Below, one piece after another: positions 24,439 to 37,516 of a stretch of 64,000 bases of DNA. Numbering within the stretch: position 1 is the stretch's first letter; every line of letters begins with the position of its first letter. Under the pieces are notes generated by a model, which did not search any database, was not told the DNA's origin, and was given only the letters and a program-made list of their open reading frames with translations. The translations under genes were made by a program, and so were the position numbers. The stretch spans positions 41,229,618-41,293,617 of the forward strand of contig CM051027.1 of assembly GCA_027627225.1 (NCBI GenBank), written 5' to 3'. Source of the DNA: Congeria kusceri (lineage: Eukaryota > Mollusca > Bivalvia > Myida > Dreissenidae).

Positions 24439-27182
24439 GGTCTAATTACCCCAAAACGGAAGTCACATACTCAGGGTTACATGCTGTCAGTTAGATACTA
24501 AGCACATGTGGTTCAGTGCAGGATGCATATAATTTGTAAAGTAGAGTTTAAATGATATGTTTTGGTATCATTTTAAAGGTATATATGTAAGCACTAAGAA
24601 AAAAGGCTGTTTTGTGCACTACTTTTTGTCTAGTGGTTCCCAGCTTCATAACTTTTGGCCCATGTATTCATGCGCAAAATGGCAGCCTCCATGCCCGTCA
24701 AAACCGGTGTGTTGTTTCTAACGTAAATATTTTGAGTTACAACTCATAGAATTTTTGGACATGCTGTTTTTTCAAAAGGTTATGTCCTCATCTTTCCAAC
24801 AATGTATGGTGATATATTGGAAAGTAGCTTGGTCATGGTGAAAAGTGAGATCAAATTTTGAATATTTTATATGTAACAAAGAAGGAATTTATTTGCGCAT
24901 GCGTAACCTTTAAGAACTTCACCTAATATAAGTCGTCTGCAAAGATTTTGAAAATAGACACTTACAATCACACTGTACTGGAAAGAATAACTGCCAGATG
25001 CCACCTTGACCCCATTTAGGGCTGTATTTTATGGGATGGTTGCTCTAGTGGGCATTAGGGGGGTAAATATTGGAAAATTAAAGCAAAATGTCCACCAGAG
25101 TGGCAATCCGAGACCCATTGTGTTCGTCGTGTTGTTTTTCAGTTTCATTTTGACATTAATTTGCATTAGTTTCAACAATTCTCTCATTTATGTCATAATG
25201 CCTTGTGTTGTAGTCCTGAATATTTAGTTTAAGAACCTGTAACTGATAATGCCCGCAAAGGTCGTGTCCGCACTGGCCGATGCTTTGGCCATGATGACCG
25301 TCCGACCTGCCTACTTTGAATAATACCAATTTTCCTAATTTGCAAAGTTAACAGATCCTATTTAGTTCATATGTTATTTTGTAATTGTAGTTCAATCAGG
25401 CTTTCAGCTCAAAAATACATGAAATGCGTGCATAAAACACTTAAGCCGCTCACGCCAACCTAGACCCCACCAATTGGAGATAGCGGCATCAAAATTTAAA
25501 TCACCATCACAGTTTGGTTTAATTTGGGTATGTTTTTTAAATGCAGTGTTGAAAAGAACCAGGACCTCAGCCGGAACCATCAACTCATTGGTATACAAGT
25601 CTGGGTGAAGTGACGAGTCATCAAAACTACTTTACTTGTCAACTACACTGGAGCGTTGGGGCGGGGCCGTAAAGCTGACACAGTCGTGTCCGTACCATCG
25701 GTATTTTTTAAGGTTAGTACATGATTATTGTCATGTATTCTACTATCTAATGACTTCTTTTCCAGCCTGGCATTCTTCTTATCAACACCAGTAGGAAAAG
25801 CAAGAATTTAACCCTTGTTGGGACTCTCAAACCCGTTTTAGAACTGAACTGTTCGCACATGAGCTCGACAATCTGAAGCCGGCATAGCGACTAGCCTTAT
25901 CGCAGTAAATAAAACTTAGTAAACTATTGTATATGTACACTTATTGCATCTAAGTTACACAAGTAATCACAATAGTGAGTAAACATGCACAGAAAACCTG
26001 TTTATTTTCACAGATTACTCAGCAGAGAGTACCTGGAACAGATTGAAGATTGCAGGCGGCTCACCTCACCCACATGTTCAGGTGTGACAGAAGACTGTTT
26101 ATTAATATCTGGCATTGACATTTTGGGGTCAAATTCTTTTTTTGTTGTGTGACAGGAGGTCAAATCTGTTGATTGTTATGTAAACAAAGCCTTTTCTGGG
26201 GTCATATGGCGTCTGAAATGCTACATTTGTATGGATTTTTCCCCCCAAAATGTAGAAACTTAAAAATAAAATTGTTCAGAACGGACTTACAACCTATTCT
26301 GTAACATTTAAAATGCCAATGAAGATTGTTTTCACTTCTGACTTTATATATTGTATCTGCTATGCCTATTAAAATTCAAACTTATGCTTAATTCTGAGTC
26401 AAATTCATGTTTTCCAGATGTACCCAAGTACATTTTTTTCCGTCTAAATTTTTGCCTCAAAACACCATTACATGTGACATTTTCAATTTTATTTTTTCCA
26501 ATAAATCTTTAAACCAGTGTAATAGGAATTCAAGTTCTTTCTCGAAATAGATCAGATTGGTGAAAATTGTGGTTTTTATTCAAATTTGAAAGGGTTGCGT
26601 TCTCTTTAAGGTCTAATTACCCCAAAACGGAAGTCACATGCTCAGGGTCAGTTTGATAATAAGCACATGTGGTTCCGATTTGACTGACATGGTTACGAAA
26701 TAACTGATGTGTACGAAACAGCCGAACATGAATGGTTACGAAATTGCCTAATATTAATATGTGCTCGAAATGTATATTGATATTTCAAGAAAGGGCCGAA
26801 TACTATGGTCGGACAATTCCCGATAAGGCTACCATTTGTTTTTGTACAATTGCACACACGCCGGTGACTGTTGATAAAATAGCGCGCATTATTAACAAGT
26901 GAAACTAAGCGAGGTAAATCAACATATTCTACAGCAGGTTAAAAAACAGTAAATTTAACAACTATCCAATGCAACGCAAAATCTCCTGACGTGTACAGTA
27001 CCGGGAACCTGATATTTGCGTTCAGTGATTGCTAGAATATACTAGTGTACGCAAAACACATCTAATACAACCCGATTTCTTGCATTTAACACTCAAATTA
27101 TATAAAATGGAATCAGGTAACTTCCAATTTTACTTCTGGGCACAAAGGGCAGTTGCATAAATAAACGGATACTTGAGCGTAA

Positions 27183-28053
27183 AGCACCTGTCACACTGTC
27201 ACGATTTTGGCTACGATTGCCCACGATTTACAACGTCTGTAGAAGCGTGGTAAAGCGTGAACACATACGTACTGGCATCTGTGTGAATCTTGAAGATTCT
27301 TGGGGATCCTTATCGATCGGGAAGCGCTACGACAGTTTTGAACATGTTCAAAACATTCGTGGCTTATCGTTGCGCCGCCACGATTTTTCCAAACGTAGGA
27401 CAATCCTAGACCCATCGTATCTCAATCTGGGTTATTCTTACAGGCGTCGTAGAGGCATTCGTGGCCTTTCGTGTTTCATCGTGATTAATCGTGAGTGATT
27501 GTATGACATATACATTACAAGACTGTACAACGTTATGGTACTTTTAGCTGCGAATATGGTATGGATTTCTACGCTTGCCGTACGGTTCAGTTACGATTTT
27601 GGTAGGATCTTCAGTGGCCGCTATCACGCCTTGTTACGAATATACACGATGGACCACGACAACGAGACGATTGAGTCGCTTTGCCAATACGGTTTATCGC
27701 GATGTTACTACGCACTCACTACGTTTATCTACGTCGGTGCCACGATTATGCAAAAAGGCATCGTGATGTCCAAATCGCCTAGAAAAGTGGTGAAGCGTAA
27801 GATTTATTGGCGGTTCGTAGGCCCATCGTGATGAGTTTTCTTTAATCTTACTACAATCTTAGGTGAAACCGTGATGAATCGGCTGCGGTAACCTACACGT
27901 GTCGTTGATATTCGTAGTCTTGTCCAACAATAACCGTAGGCATACGTAGGAAGATACAATCGGGACACTGTGCATCCCGACTCACCACGATTAACACGTT
28001 CACGATCAATCGTGGGCTATCGTAGCCAAAATCGTGACAGTGTGACCAGGGCT
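27183..28053. mobile_element. Terminal-inverted-repeat element in unit 6, short form
   Basis: Same deletion as units 3-5. Confidence 0.8.
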
Positions 28054-28354
28054 TAAGTTATGTAAGTGTTGGACATCTCATTACATAATTGTTGCAACAA
28101 ACAACTTAATTTAAAAGCATCATACATTATATATCATTCAATGCCAATTTTGTGTTTAGTACCCGGCCGGTTTATCATGAACGGCAATAATACCATTCTT
28201 TCACATGTAATGCATAATAAGGAAGGACGTTCAGACAATTATCATTGATATTTCATTGAGTGCTACTACTGTAACAATGAAGTTTTTGAATTGTGTGCAA
28301 GGATATGTGTGAGGATGAGTTTGCGCAACACATATGCCCACCATTTAAAGCATT

Positions 28355-29088
28355 GATACCCTATATCAATACCTCGCTTTGGAGTACATATAGGGTGGGT
28401 GGAGTCACGGTCAAGGTCACTGTTACTAAAACTAGAAAAACAGTTTCTGCACACTATCTTGAGAATGCATTAAGATATTTTGATGAACTTTCATACCAAG
28501 ATACCTTATAGCGAGACCTCGCTTGGGATTGCATACGGGGTGGATGGGCTCAAGGTCATTGTAGCTTTTGCTAAAAATAGAAAAACGGTTTCCGCTTAAT
28601 ATCTAGAGAACGCACTGTGATATTAAAATAAAACTTATTACATAGATACCTTATATCGAGACCTCGCTTGGGATTGCAAATGGGGTGGGTGGGATCAAGG
28701 TCAAGGTTCCATTACTAAAAACAGGAAAACGGTTTCCGCTCAATAAAATGAGAACGCATTGAGATAATTTAATGAAACTTAATACATAGATACATTATAT
28801 TGAGACCTCGCCTGGGTTTTCATATGGGGTGGGTGGAGTCAAGATCAGGGTCACGGATACTGAAAATTGAAAAACGGTTTCCGCTCAATAAGATGAGAAC
28901 ACATTGACATATTTTAATGAAATTTAAAGCATATATACCTTATATCGAGACCTCGCTTGGAATTGCGTATGGTGTGGATAGGGTCAAGGTCAATGTTACT
29001 GTTACTAAAAATAGAAAAATGATTTCCCCTCAATAACTTGAGAATACATAGAGATATTTTAATGAAACTTCATACATAGATACCTTAT
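28355..29088. repeat. ~144-bp minisatellite in unit 7
   Basis: Five monomers. It differs from unit 6 at single sites, such as 'ATCAATACCTCGC' in the first monomer. Confidence 0.92.
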
Positions 29089-31831
29089 GGTCTAATTACC
29101 CCAAAACGGAAGTCACATACTCAGGGTTACATGCTGTCAGTTAGATACTAAGCACATGTGGTTCAGTGCAGGATGCATATAATTTGTAAAGTAGAGTTTA
29201 AATGATATGTTTTGGTATCATTTTAAAGGTATATATGTAAGCACTAAGAAAAAATGCTGTTTTGTGCACTACTTTTTGTCTAGTGGTTCCCAGCTTCATA
29301 ACTTTTGGCCCATGTATTCATGCGCAAAATGGCAGCCTCCATGCCCGTCAAAACCGGTGTGTTGTTTCTAACGTAAATATTTTGAGTTACAACTCATAGA
29401 ATTTTTGGACATGCTGTTTTTTCAAAAGGTTATGTCCTCATCTTTCCAACAATGTATGGTGATATATTGGAAAGTAGCTTGGTCATGGTGAAAAGTGAGA
29501 TCAAATTTTGAATATTTTATATGTAACAAAGAAGGAATTTATTTGCGCATGCGTAACCTTTAAGAACTTCACCTAATATAAGTCGTCTGCAAAGATTTTG
29601 AAAATAGACACTTACAATCACACTGTACTGGAAAGAATAACTGCCAGATGCCACCTTGACCCCATTTAGGGCTGTATTTTATGGGATGGTTGCTCTAGTG
29701 GGCATTAGGGGGGTAAATATTGGAAAATTAAAGCAAAATGTCCACCAGAGTGGCAATCCGAGACCCATTGTGTTCGTCGTGTTGTTTTTCAGTTTCATTT
29801 TGACATTAATTTGCATTAGTTTCAACAATTCTCTCATTTATGTCATAATGCCTTGTGTTGTAGTCCTGAATATTTAGTTTAAGAACCTGTAACTGATAAT
29901 GCCCGCAAAGGTCGTGTCCGCACTGGCCGATGCTTTGGCCATGATGACCGTCCGACCTGCCTACTTTGAATAATACCAATTTTCCTAATTTGCAAAGTTA
30001 ACAGATCCTATTTAGTTCATATGTTATTTTGTAATTGTAGTTCAATCAGGCTTTCAGCTCAAAAATACATGAAATGCGTGCATAAAACACTTAAGCCGCT
30101 CACGCCAACCTAGACCCCACCAATTGGAGATAGCGGCATCAAAATTTAAATCACCATCACAGTTTGGTTTAATTTGGGTATGTTTTTTAAATGCAGTGTT
30201 GAAAAGAACCAGGACCTCAGCCGGAACCATCAACTCATTGGTATACAAGTCTGGGTGAAGTGACGAGTCATCAAAACTACTTTACTTGTCAACTACACTG
30301 GAGCGTTGGGGCGGGGCCGTAAAGCTGACACAGTCGTGTCCGTACCATCGGTATTTTTTAAGGTTAGTACATGATTATTGTCATGTATTCTACTATCTAA
30401 TGACTTCTTTTCCAGCCTGGCATTCTTCTTATCAACACCAGTAGGAAAAGCAAGAATTTAACCCTTGTTGGGACTCTCAAACCCGTTTTAGAACTGAACT
30501 GTTCGCACATGAGCTCGACAATCTGAAGCCGGCGCTATGACTAGCCTTATCGCAGTAAATAAAACTTAGTAAACTATTGTATATGTACACTTATTGCATC
30601 TAAGTTACACTAGTAATCACAATAGTGGGTAAACATGCACAGAAAACCTGTTTATTTTCACAGATTACTCAGCAGAGAGTACCTGGAACAGATTGAAGAT
30701 TGCAGGCGGCTCACCTCACCCACATGTTCAGGTGTGACAGAAGACTGTTTATTAATATCTGGCATTGACATTTTGGGGTCAAATTCTTTTTTTGTTGTGT
30801 GACAGGAGGTCAAATCTGTTGATTGTTATGTAAACAAAGCCTTTTCTGGGGTCATATGGCGTCGGAAATGCTACATTTGTATGGATTTTTCCCCCCAAAA
30901 TGTAGAAACTTAAAAATAAAATTGTTCAGAACGGACTTACAACCTATTCTGTAACATTTAAAATGCCAATGAAGATTGTTTTCACTTCTGACTTTATATA
31001 TTGTATCTGCTATGCCTATTAAAATTCAAACTTATGCTTAATTCTGAGTCAAATTCATGTTTTCCAGATGTACCCAAGTACATTTTTTTCCGTCTAAATT
31101 TTTGCCTCAAAACACCATTACATGTGACATTTTCAATTTTATTTTTTCCAATAAATCTTTAAACCAGTGTAATAGGAATTCAAGTTCTTTCTCGAAATAG
31201 ATCAGATTGGTGAAAATTGTGGTTTTTATTCAAATTTGAAAGGGTTGCGTTCTCTTTAAGGTCTTATTACCCCAAAACGGAAGTCACATCCTCAGGGTCA
31301 GTTTGATAATAAGCACATGTGGTTCCGATTTGACTGACATGGTTACGAAATAACTGATGTGTACGAAACAACCGAACATGAATGGTTACGAAATTACCTA
31401 ATATTAATATGTGCACGAAATGTATATTGATATTTCAAGAAAGGGCCGAATACTATGGTCGGACAATTCCCGATATGGCTACCATTTGTTTTTGTACAAT
31501 TGCACACACGCCGGTGACTGTTGATAAAATAGCGCGCATTATTAACAAGTGAAACTAAGCGAGGTAAATCAACATATTCTACAGCAGGTTAAAAAACAGT
31601 ACATTTAACAACTATTCAAAGCAACGCAAAACTCCTGACGTGTACAGTACCGGGAACCTGATATTTGCGTTCAGAGATTGCTAGAATATACGTGTGTACG
31701 CAAAACACATCTAATACAACCCGATTTCTTGCATTTAACACTCAAATTATATAAAATAGAATCAGGTAACTTCCAATTTTACTTCTGGGAACAAAGGGCA
31801 GTTGCATAAATAAACGGATACTTGAGCGTAA

Positions 31832-32797
31832 AGCACCTGTCACACTGTCACGATTTTGGCTACGATTGCCCACGATTTACAACGTCTTGTAGAAGCGTGG
31901 TAAAGCGTGAACACATACGTACTGGCATCTGTGTGAATCTTGAAGATTCTTGGGGGATCCTTATCGATCGGGAAGCGCTACGACAGTTTTGAACATGTTC
32001 ACAACATTCGTGGCTTATCGTAGCGCCGCCACGATTTTTCCAAACGTAGGACAATCCTAGACCCATCGTATCTCAATCTGGGTTATTCTTACAGGCGTCG
32101 TAAAGGCATTCGTGGCCTTTCGTGTTTCATCGTGATTAATCGTGAGTGGTTGTATGACATATACATTACAAGACTGTACAACGTTATGGTACGTTTGGCC
32201 GCGTATATGGTATGGATTTCTACGCTTGCCCTACGGTTCAGTTACGATTTTGGTAGGATCTTCTGTGGCCGCTATCACGCCTTGTTACGAATATACACGA
32301 TGAACCACGACAACGCGACGATTGAGTCGCTTTGCCAATACGGTTTATCGCGATGTTACTACGCACTCACTACGTTTATCTACGTTAGTGTCACGATTAT
32401 GCAAAAAGGCATCGTGATGTCCAAATCGCCTAGAAAAGTGGTGAAGCGTACGATTTATTGGCGGTTCGTAGGCCCATCGTGATGAGTTTTCTTTAATCTT
32501 ACTCCAATCTTAGGAGAAACGTTAACAATCGTCTGTAGTCGTCTGTTACCATAGCGTATTCCTGGCGCTTGCGTATTACAACCCTAACAGGTCGTATCAT
32601 ATCTTGGTGAAACCGTGATGAATCGGCTGCGGTAACCTACACGTGTCGTTGATATTCGTAGTCTTGTCCAACAATAACCGTAGGCATACGTAGGAAGATA
32701 CAATCGGGACACTGTGCATCCCGACTCACCACGATTAACACGTTCACGATCAATCGTGGGCAATAGTAGCCAAAATCGTGACAGTGTGACCAGGGCT
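31832..32797. mobile_element. Terminal-inverted-repeat element in unit 7, long form
   Basis: The long version returns here. This copy is the most diverged: 'GGCAATAGTAGCC' in the right terminus interrupts the otherwise conserved ATCGTAGCC, and 'CGTTAGTGTCACG' replaces 'CGTTGGTGCCACG'. Confidence 0.8.
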
Positions 32798-32827
32798 TAA
32801 GTTATGTAAGTGTTGGACATCTCATTA

Positions 32828-35259
32828 CATAATTGTTGCAACAAACAACTTAATTTAAAACCATCATACATATATATCATTCAATGCCAATTTTGTGTTT
32901 AGTACCCGGCCGGTTTATCATGAACGGCAATAATACCATTCTTTCACATGTAATGCATAATAAGGAAGGACGTTCAGACAATTATCATTGATATTTCATA
33001 GAGTGCTACTACTGTAACAATGAAGTTTTTGAATTGTGTGCAAGGATATGTGTGAGGATGAGATTGCGCAACACATATGCCCACCATTTAAAGCATTGAT
33101 CCCTTATATCAAGACCTCGCTTTGGAGTACATATAGGGTGGGTGGAGTCACGGTCAAGGTCACTGTTACTAAAACTAGAAAAACAGTTTCTGCACACTAT
33201 CTTGAGAATGCATTAAGATATTTTGATGAACTTTCATACAAAGATACCTTATAGCGAGACCTCGCTTGGGATTGCAAATGGGGTGGATGGGATCAAGGTC
33301 AAGGTTCCATTACTAAAAACAGAAAAACGGTTTCCGCTCAATAAAATGAGAACGCATGGAGATAATTTAATGAAACTTAATACATAGATACCTTATTTCG
33401 AGACCTCGCACGGGTTTTCATATCGGGTGGGTGGAGTCAAGATCAGGGTCACTTTTACTGAAAATTGAAAAACGGTTTCCGCTCAATAAGATGAGAACAC
33501 ATTGACATATTTTAATGAAATTTAAAGCATATATACCTTATATCGAGACCTCGCTTGGAATTGCGTATGGTGTGGATGGGGTCAAGGTCAATGTTACTGT
33601 TACTAAAAATAGAAAAATGGTTTCCCCTCAATAACTTGAGAACACATAGAGATATTTTAATGAAATTTCAACATAGATACCTTATGGTCTAATTTCCCCA
33701 AAACGGAAGTCACATACTCAGGGTTACATGCTGTCAGTTAGATACTAAGCACATGTGGTTCAGTGCAGGATGCATATAATTTGTAAAGTACAGTTTAAAT
33801 GATATGTTTTGGTATCATTTTAAAGGTATATATGTAAGCAATAATTAAAAAGGCTGTTTTGTGCACTACTTTTTGTCTAGTGGTTCCCAGCTTCATAACT
33901 TTTGGCCCATGTATTCATGCGCAAAATGGCAGCCTCCATGCCCGTCAAAACCGGTGTGTTGTTTCTAAGGTAAATATTTAGAGTTACAACTCATAGAATT
34001 TTTTGACATGCTGTTTTTTCAAAAGGTTATGTCCTCATCTTTCCAACAATGTTTGGTGATATATTGGAAAGTAGCTTGGTCATGGTGAAAAGTGAGATCA
34101 AATTTTGAATATTTTATATGTAACAAAGAAGGAATTTATTTGCGCATGCGTAACCTTTAAGAACTTCACCTAATATGAGTCGTCTGCAAAGATTTTGAAA
34201 ATGGACTCTTACAAACACATTGTACTGGAAAGAATAACTGACAGATGCCACCTTGACCCCATTTAGGGCTGTATTTTATGGGATGGTTGCTCTAGGGGGC
34301 ATTATGGGGGTAAATATGAGAAAATTAAAGCAAAATGTCCACCAGAGTGGCAATCCGAGACCCATTGTGTTCATCGTGTTGTTTTTCAGTTTCATTTTGA
34401 CATTAATTTGCATTAGTTTCAACAATTCTCTCATTTATGTCATAATGCCTTGTGTTGTAATCCTGAATATTTAGTTTAAGAACCTGTAACTGATAATGCC
34501 CGCAAAGGTCGTGTCCGCACTGGCCGATGCTTTGGCCATGATGACCGTCCGACCTGCCTACTTTGAATAATACCAATTTTCCTAATTTGCAAAGTTAACA
34601 GATCCTATTTAGTTCATATGTTATTTTGTAATTGTAGTTCAATCAGGCTTTCAGCTCAAAAATACATGAAATGCGTGCATAAAACACTTAAGCCGCTCGC
34701 GCCAACCTAGACCCCACCTAATGGAGATAGCGGCATCAAAATTTAAATCACCATCACAGTTTGGTTGAATTTGAGTATGTTTTTTAAATGCAGTGTTGAA
34801 AAGAACCAGGACCTCAGCCGGAACCATCAACTCATTGGTATACAAGTCTGGGTGAAGTGACGAGTCATCAAAACTACTTTACTTGTCAACTACACTGGAG
34901 CGTTGGGGCGGGGCCGTAAAGCTGAAACAGTCGTGTCCGTACCATCGGTATTTTTTAAGGTTAGTACATAATTATTGTCATGTATTCTACTATCTAATGA
35001 CTTCTTTTCCAGCCTGGCATTCTTCTTATCAACACCAGTAGGAAAAGCAAGAATTTAACCCTTGTTGGGACTCTCAAACCCGTTTTAGAACTGAACTGTT
35101 CGCACATGAGCTCGACAATCTGAAGCCGGCGCTATGACTAGCCTTATCGCAGTAAATAAAACTTAGTAAACTATTGTATATGTACACTTATTGTATCTAA
35201 GTTACACTAGTAATCACAATAGTGAGTAAACATGCACAGAAAACCTGTTTATTTTCACA
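32828..35259. repeat. Macrosatellite unit 8, truncated (2,432 bp)
   Basis: Final partial unit. It has four minisatellite monomers instead of five (33,098-33,685) because two monomers are fused near 33,275, and it ends abruptly inside the core after 'TTTATTTTCACA' at 35,259; the other units continue with 'GATTACTCAG'. The terminal-inverted-repeat element is absent. It is the most diverged copy, as expected at an array edge. Confidence 0.93.
33098..33685. repeat. ~144-bp minisatellite in unit 8, four copies
   Basis: One monomer is missing. The second monomer begins like copy 2 of other units but continues with copy 3 sequence ('GATTGCAAATGGGGTGGATGG'-like fusion near 33,275), consistent with an in-register deletion between adjacent monomers. 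Confidence 0.92.
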
Positions 35260-35397
35260 TGTTTAAGTGGTGCCCCTGGGGTTAAAACTGGTCACACCCC
35301 TGGGGTCACATGGTTTATACAGACTTAAATAGCAAAATGACTTTTAAAAATTTCTCCTCTGAAACCACAAGGCCCAGAGGTTTCATATTTGGTTAAA
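35260..35397. repeat. Junction segment with CCCCTGGGGT repeats
   Basis: Sequence right after the macrosatellite breaks off. It contains 'GCCCCTGGGGTTAAAAC' and 'ACACCCCTGGGGTCACATGG', then 'CCTCTGAAACCACAAGGCCC', which I remember as part of a dispersed bivalve repeat. No gene is seen. Confidence 0.45.
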
Positions 35398-35720
35398 TCA
35401 TTATATCGAGACCTCGATTGGGATTGCATATGGGATGGGTGGGGTCAAGGTCACTGTTACTAAAAATAGAAAAACGGTTTCCGCTCAATAACTTTAGAAC
35501 GCATTGAGATATTTTAATGAAACTAAATACGTAGATACCTTATATCGAGACCTTGCTTTACATATGTGGTGGGTGGGGTCAAGGTCAATGTCACTTTTAC
35601 TAAAAATAGAAAAACTGTTTTCGCTCAATAACTTGAAAACTTATTGAGATATTTTAATGAAACTTCATACATAGATTTCAGGTGAGCGACCTAGGGCCAG
35701 TGTAGCCCTCTGGTTAATAT
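35398..35720. repeat. Two ~140-bp monomers plus element-end motif
   Basis: Two copies of the macrosatellite-type monomer (starts near 35,398 and 35,533) run into 'TTTCAGGTGAGCGACCTAGG' followed by GCCAGTGTAGCCCTC. That GGTGAGC..AGGGCCA motif also occurs at 58,488-58,524 and appears to be the terminus of a dispersed element. The tail overlaps the 3' end of the RNase H frame of the neighbouring LINE. Confidence 0.75.
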
Positions 35721-36201
35721 CATATTGTGAAAGAGGTTCCATTGTTTCACCCACTTCCATATTTTCTGCCTCAGTGGCTGGTTCTTTCGCTAATGAGTCT
35801 GCTATAGTATTTCCCTCTATATTGCAGTATCCAGGTGACCAGTCTATAATTATGGCTACATTGTTTGAATTTAATGCATTTAATGACAGTTTAATTTCAC
35901 AAACTAGTTGGTGATGTGCTGAACATTTCCATCCTAAAGTCAGGTTACTAATTGCTGTTTGACTATCAGATAGAATTTTTAGTTTCTTAATGGTTCTTCT
36001 CTTTATGTCACTTGATATGAAATCCAATGTGATTTTTATAGCAATTAGTTCTCCAACAACGATAGAGGCAAAATTTGACACTGTCTGTTTCAAGTCTACA
36101 CGGTCTTGGCTTGGCATGAAGATACATGCGCCCGCTCCACATGGGCCTGGATTCACTTTACATGATCCATCGGTGAAAGCTATTAATGTGTCCGGGTCCA
36201 C
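35665..36201 (-). CDS. RNase H domain of a non-LTR retrotransposon (178 aa)
   Basis: Type I RNase H fold that removes RNA from the RNA/DNA hybrid during retrotransposition. Visible catalytic carboxylates: D11 in FTDGS, E51 in VVGELIAI, D79 in ILSDSQ and D135 in GNTIADSLAK. The usual His of the 'PGH' loop is Tyr here (WSPGY, residue 125), a probable loss or weakening of activity. The frame is open from the ATG to the stop, unlike the rest of this LINE. Its last ~20 residues are encoded by the GGTGAGCGACCTAGGGCCA-type sequence at the repeat junction, so the true C-terminus may be replaced. In LINEs such a domain sits C-terminal to the reverse transcriptase, which fits the RT remnants at higher coordinates. 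Confidence 0.8.
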   Translation of the reverse strand: MDPDTLIAFTDGSCKVNPGPCGAGACIFMPSQDRVDLKQTVSNFASIVVGELIAIKITLDFISSDIKRRTIKKLKILSDSQTAISNLTLGWKCSAHHQLVCEIKLSLNALNSNNVAIIIDWSPGYCNIEGNTIADSLAKEPATEAENMEVGETMEPLSQYDINQRATLALGRSPEIYV

Positions 36202-37104
36202 TCTGAGTAATTGTTCTTGAATTAAGAATTTTGATTTTTCTTGTTGGTCTATTGATCTACATTTAGATGATCCAAGATTGTTCCAGTATGTAGGCTTTCT
36301 GCTAGTGGGTTTTAAGTATTCAAGATAGGAAACTTCTGGTTCTAGGCATTATGTGTCTATTTCAGTGGGAGATTCCATATCTGTAACCTGTCGAATCATT
36401 AATGCCATTGTGGTTTGCTTGCTTGTGCCATTGTTCACATTATTTCTTGTATTGTTGAGACATTTTGTATTAATGAGTTATCCTGTTTGGCCATTATTTT
36501 GACACATTCCCTAGTTGCAAGTTCTTCTCTTGTAAGATCTAGTGGCAGAATACACTTCAAGACTTTAACAACTAGCTGTATTTGTTCCCCTAAGACATAG
36601 ATTTAAACCTTTCCTTTCGATTGACTCTATATTTTTTTTTTTTACATATTTACTATTTTGCCATACAGGTGCTGCATACTCTATGATTGGATTCACAATG
36701 CATTTCTACAGTTTCAACATATTGTCTAAATTTATTTTGTCTGATTTTGGATATTTTAATTAGTAGGCCCAGAGCTTTACATGCTTTCCTTTCCACATAT
36801 TGTATGTGTTCATCAAAGGTCAGCCGTTAAACTAGGATTACTCCTAAACTTTTGGAATGTTGCACTCTCCGCAATGCCCACCTAACTGTAGTGAAATGTC
36901 TTCTATATCTGATTTTGTTTTTAATGACAATATTCAGTTTTTTAAAATTCAGATTCATTCTCCATTTGTTTGTCCGATCCATGACATTTTAAATCTTGTT
37001 CAATTGATCTTTTTATTGTTTTTAGAGATTTTTGGCAGTTTTCCATACAGTACCATCATCTGAAAATTTGACTTTTTCATTAGTAACATTCTGAAATATA
37101 TCTC

Positions 37105-37464
37105 TCACAAAATGTTGAAAAGGAGTGGAGAAAGGACTGATCCTTGAGGCAATCCTATTTCAGTGTTTATTTGATTTCCGTTGCAATCATTTAAACAGCT
37201 TACTGCCACACGTGATGATAAGAAATTATCGAACCAGCTCCATAATGCACCATTAACTCCAATCGAAGACAATTTCACAAGAAGAACTTTCCCCCATACC
37301 GAGTCATGTGCCTTTTCTATGTATACTGCAACAGTATTCATCTCATTATGCAGACCAAATGTCTTCAAGCGGAGCAGGGCATTGGTTGTCCCTCTTTTTT
37401 CCCGGAATCCTAATTGAGCTTTGCCTAATAGGATGTAATGCTCGCAAAGAGTAAAGTCGGGCAT
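37105..37464 (-). pseudogene. Reverse transcriptase palm fragment
   Basis: Contains AQLGFREKRGTTNALLRL, an 'AVYIEKAHDSVW' stretch where a catalytic 'DxxKAFDxV' normally sits (the first Asp position reads E, followed by KAHDSV), and GLPQGSVLSPLLFNIL. This 119-codon fragment is closed at both ends by frameshifts, so it cannot be functional. Confidence 0.75.
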
Positions 37465-37516
37465 TTACCACGTGTTCCATGCATTTATCTAAAGAGCTTG
37501 TTAAACGTATAGGTCT

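Larger units (their letters stand above)
23434..28083. repeat. Macrosatellite unit 6 (short form, 4,650 bp)
   Basis: Last of the consecutive short-form units. Very close to unit 5 in the core ('AAAATAGACAC' near 24,952, 'GTCGTGTCCGCAC' near 25,261) and carries the 93-bp deletion. Confidence 0.95.
28084..32827. repeat. Macrosatellite unit 7 (long form, 4,744 bp)
   Basis: Mosaic. The first ~2.4 kb matches units 5-6, but the last third reverts to the long form: the 93 bp are present, 'CCTAATATTAATATG' and 'GATATGGCTACC' appear as in units 1-2, and there are many private changes. At about 30,533 it has 'GGCGCTATGAC', shared only with the truncated unit 8, where other units read 'GGCATAGCGAC'. 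Confidence 0.95.

Noticed and set aside
1..35259. CRISPR array or bacterial repeat system
   Set aside because: Unit size, lack of spacers and eukaryotic context exclude it.
1..35259. Tandem rDNA, 5S, histone or snRNA cluster
   Set aside because: No recognisable rRNA, snRNA or histone sequence was seen on either strand of the unit.
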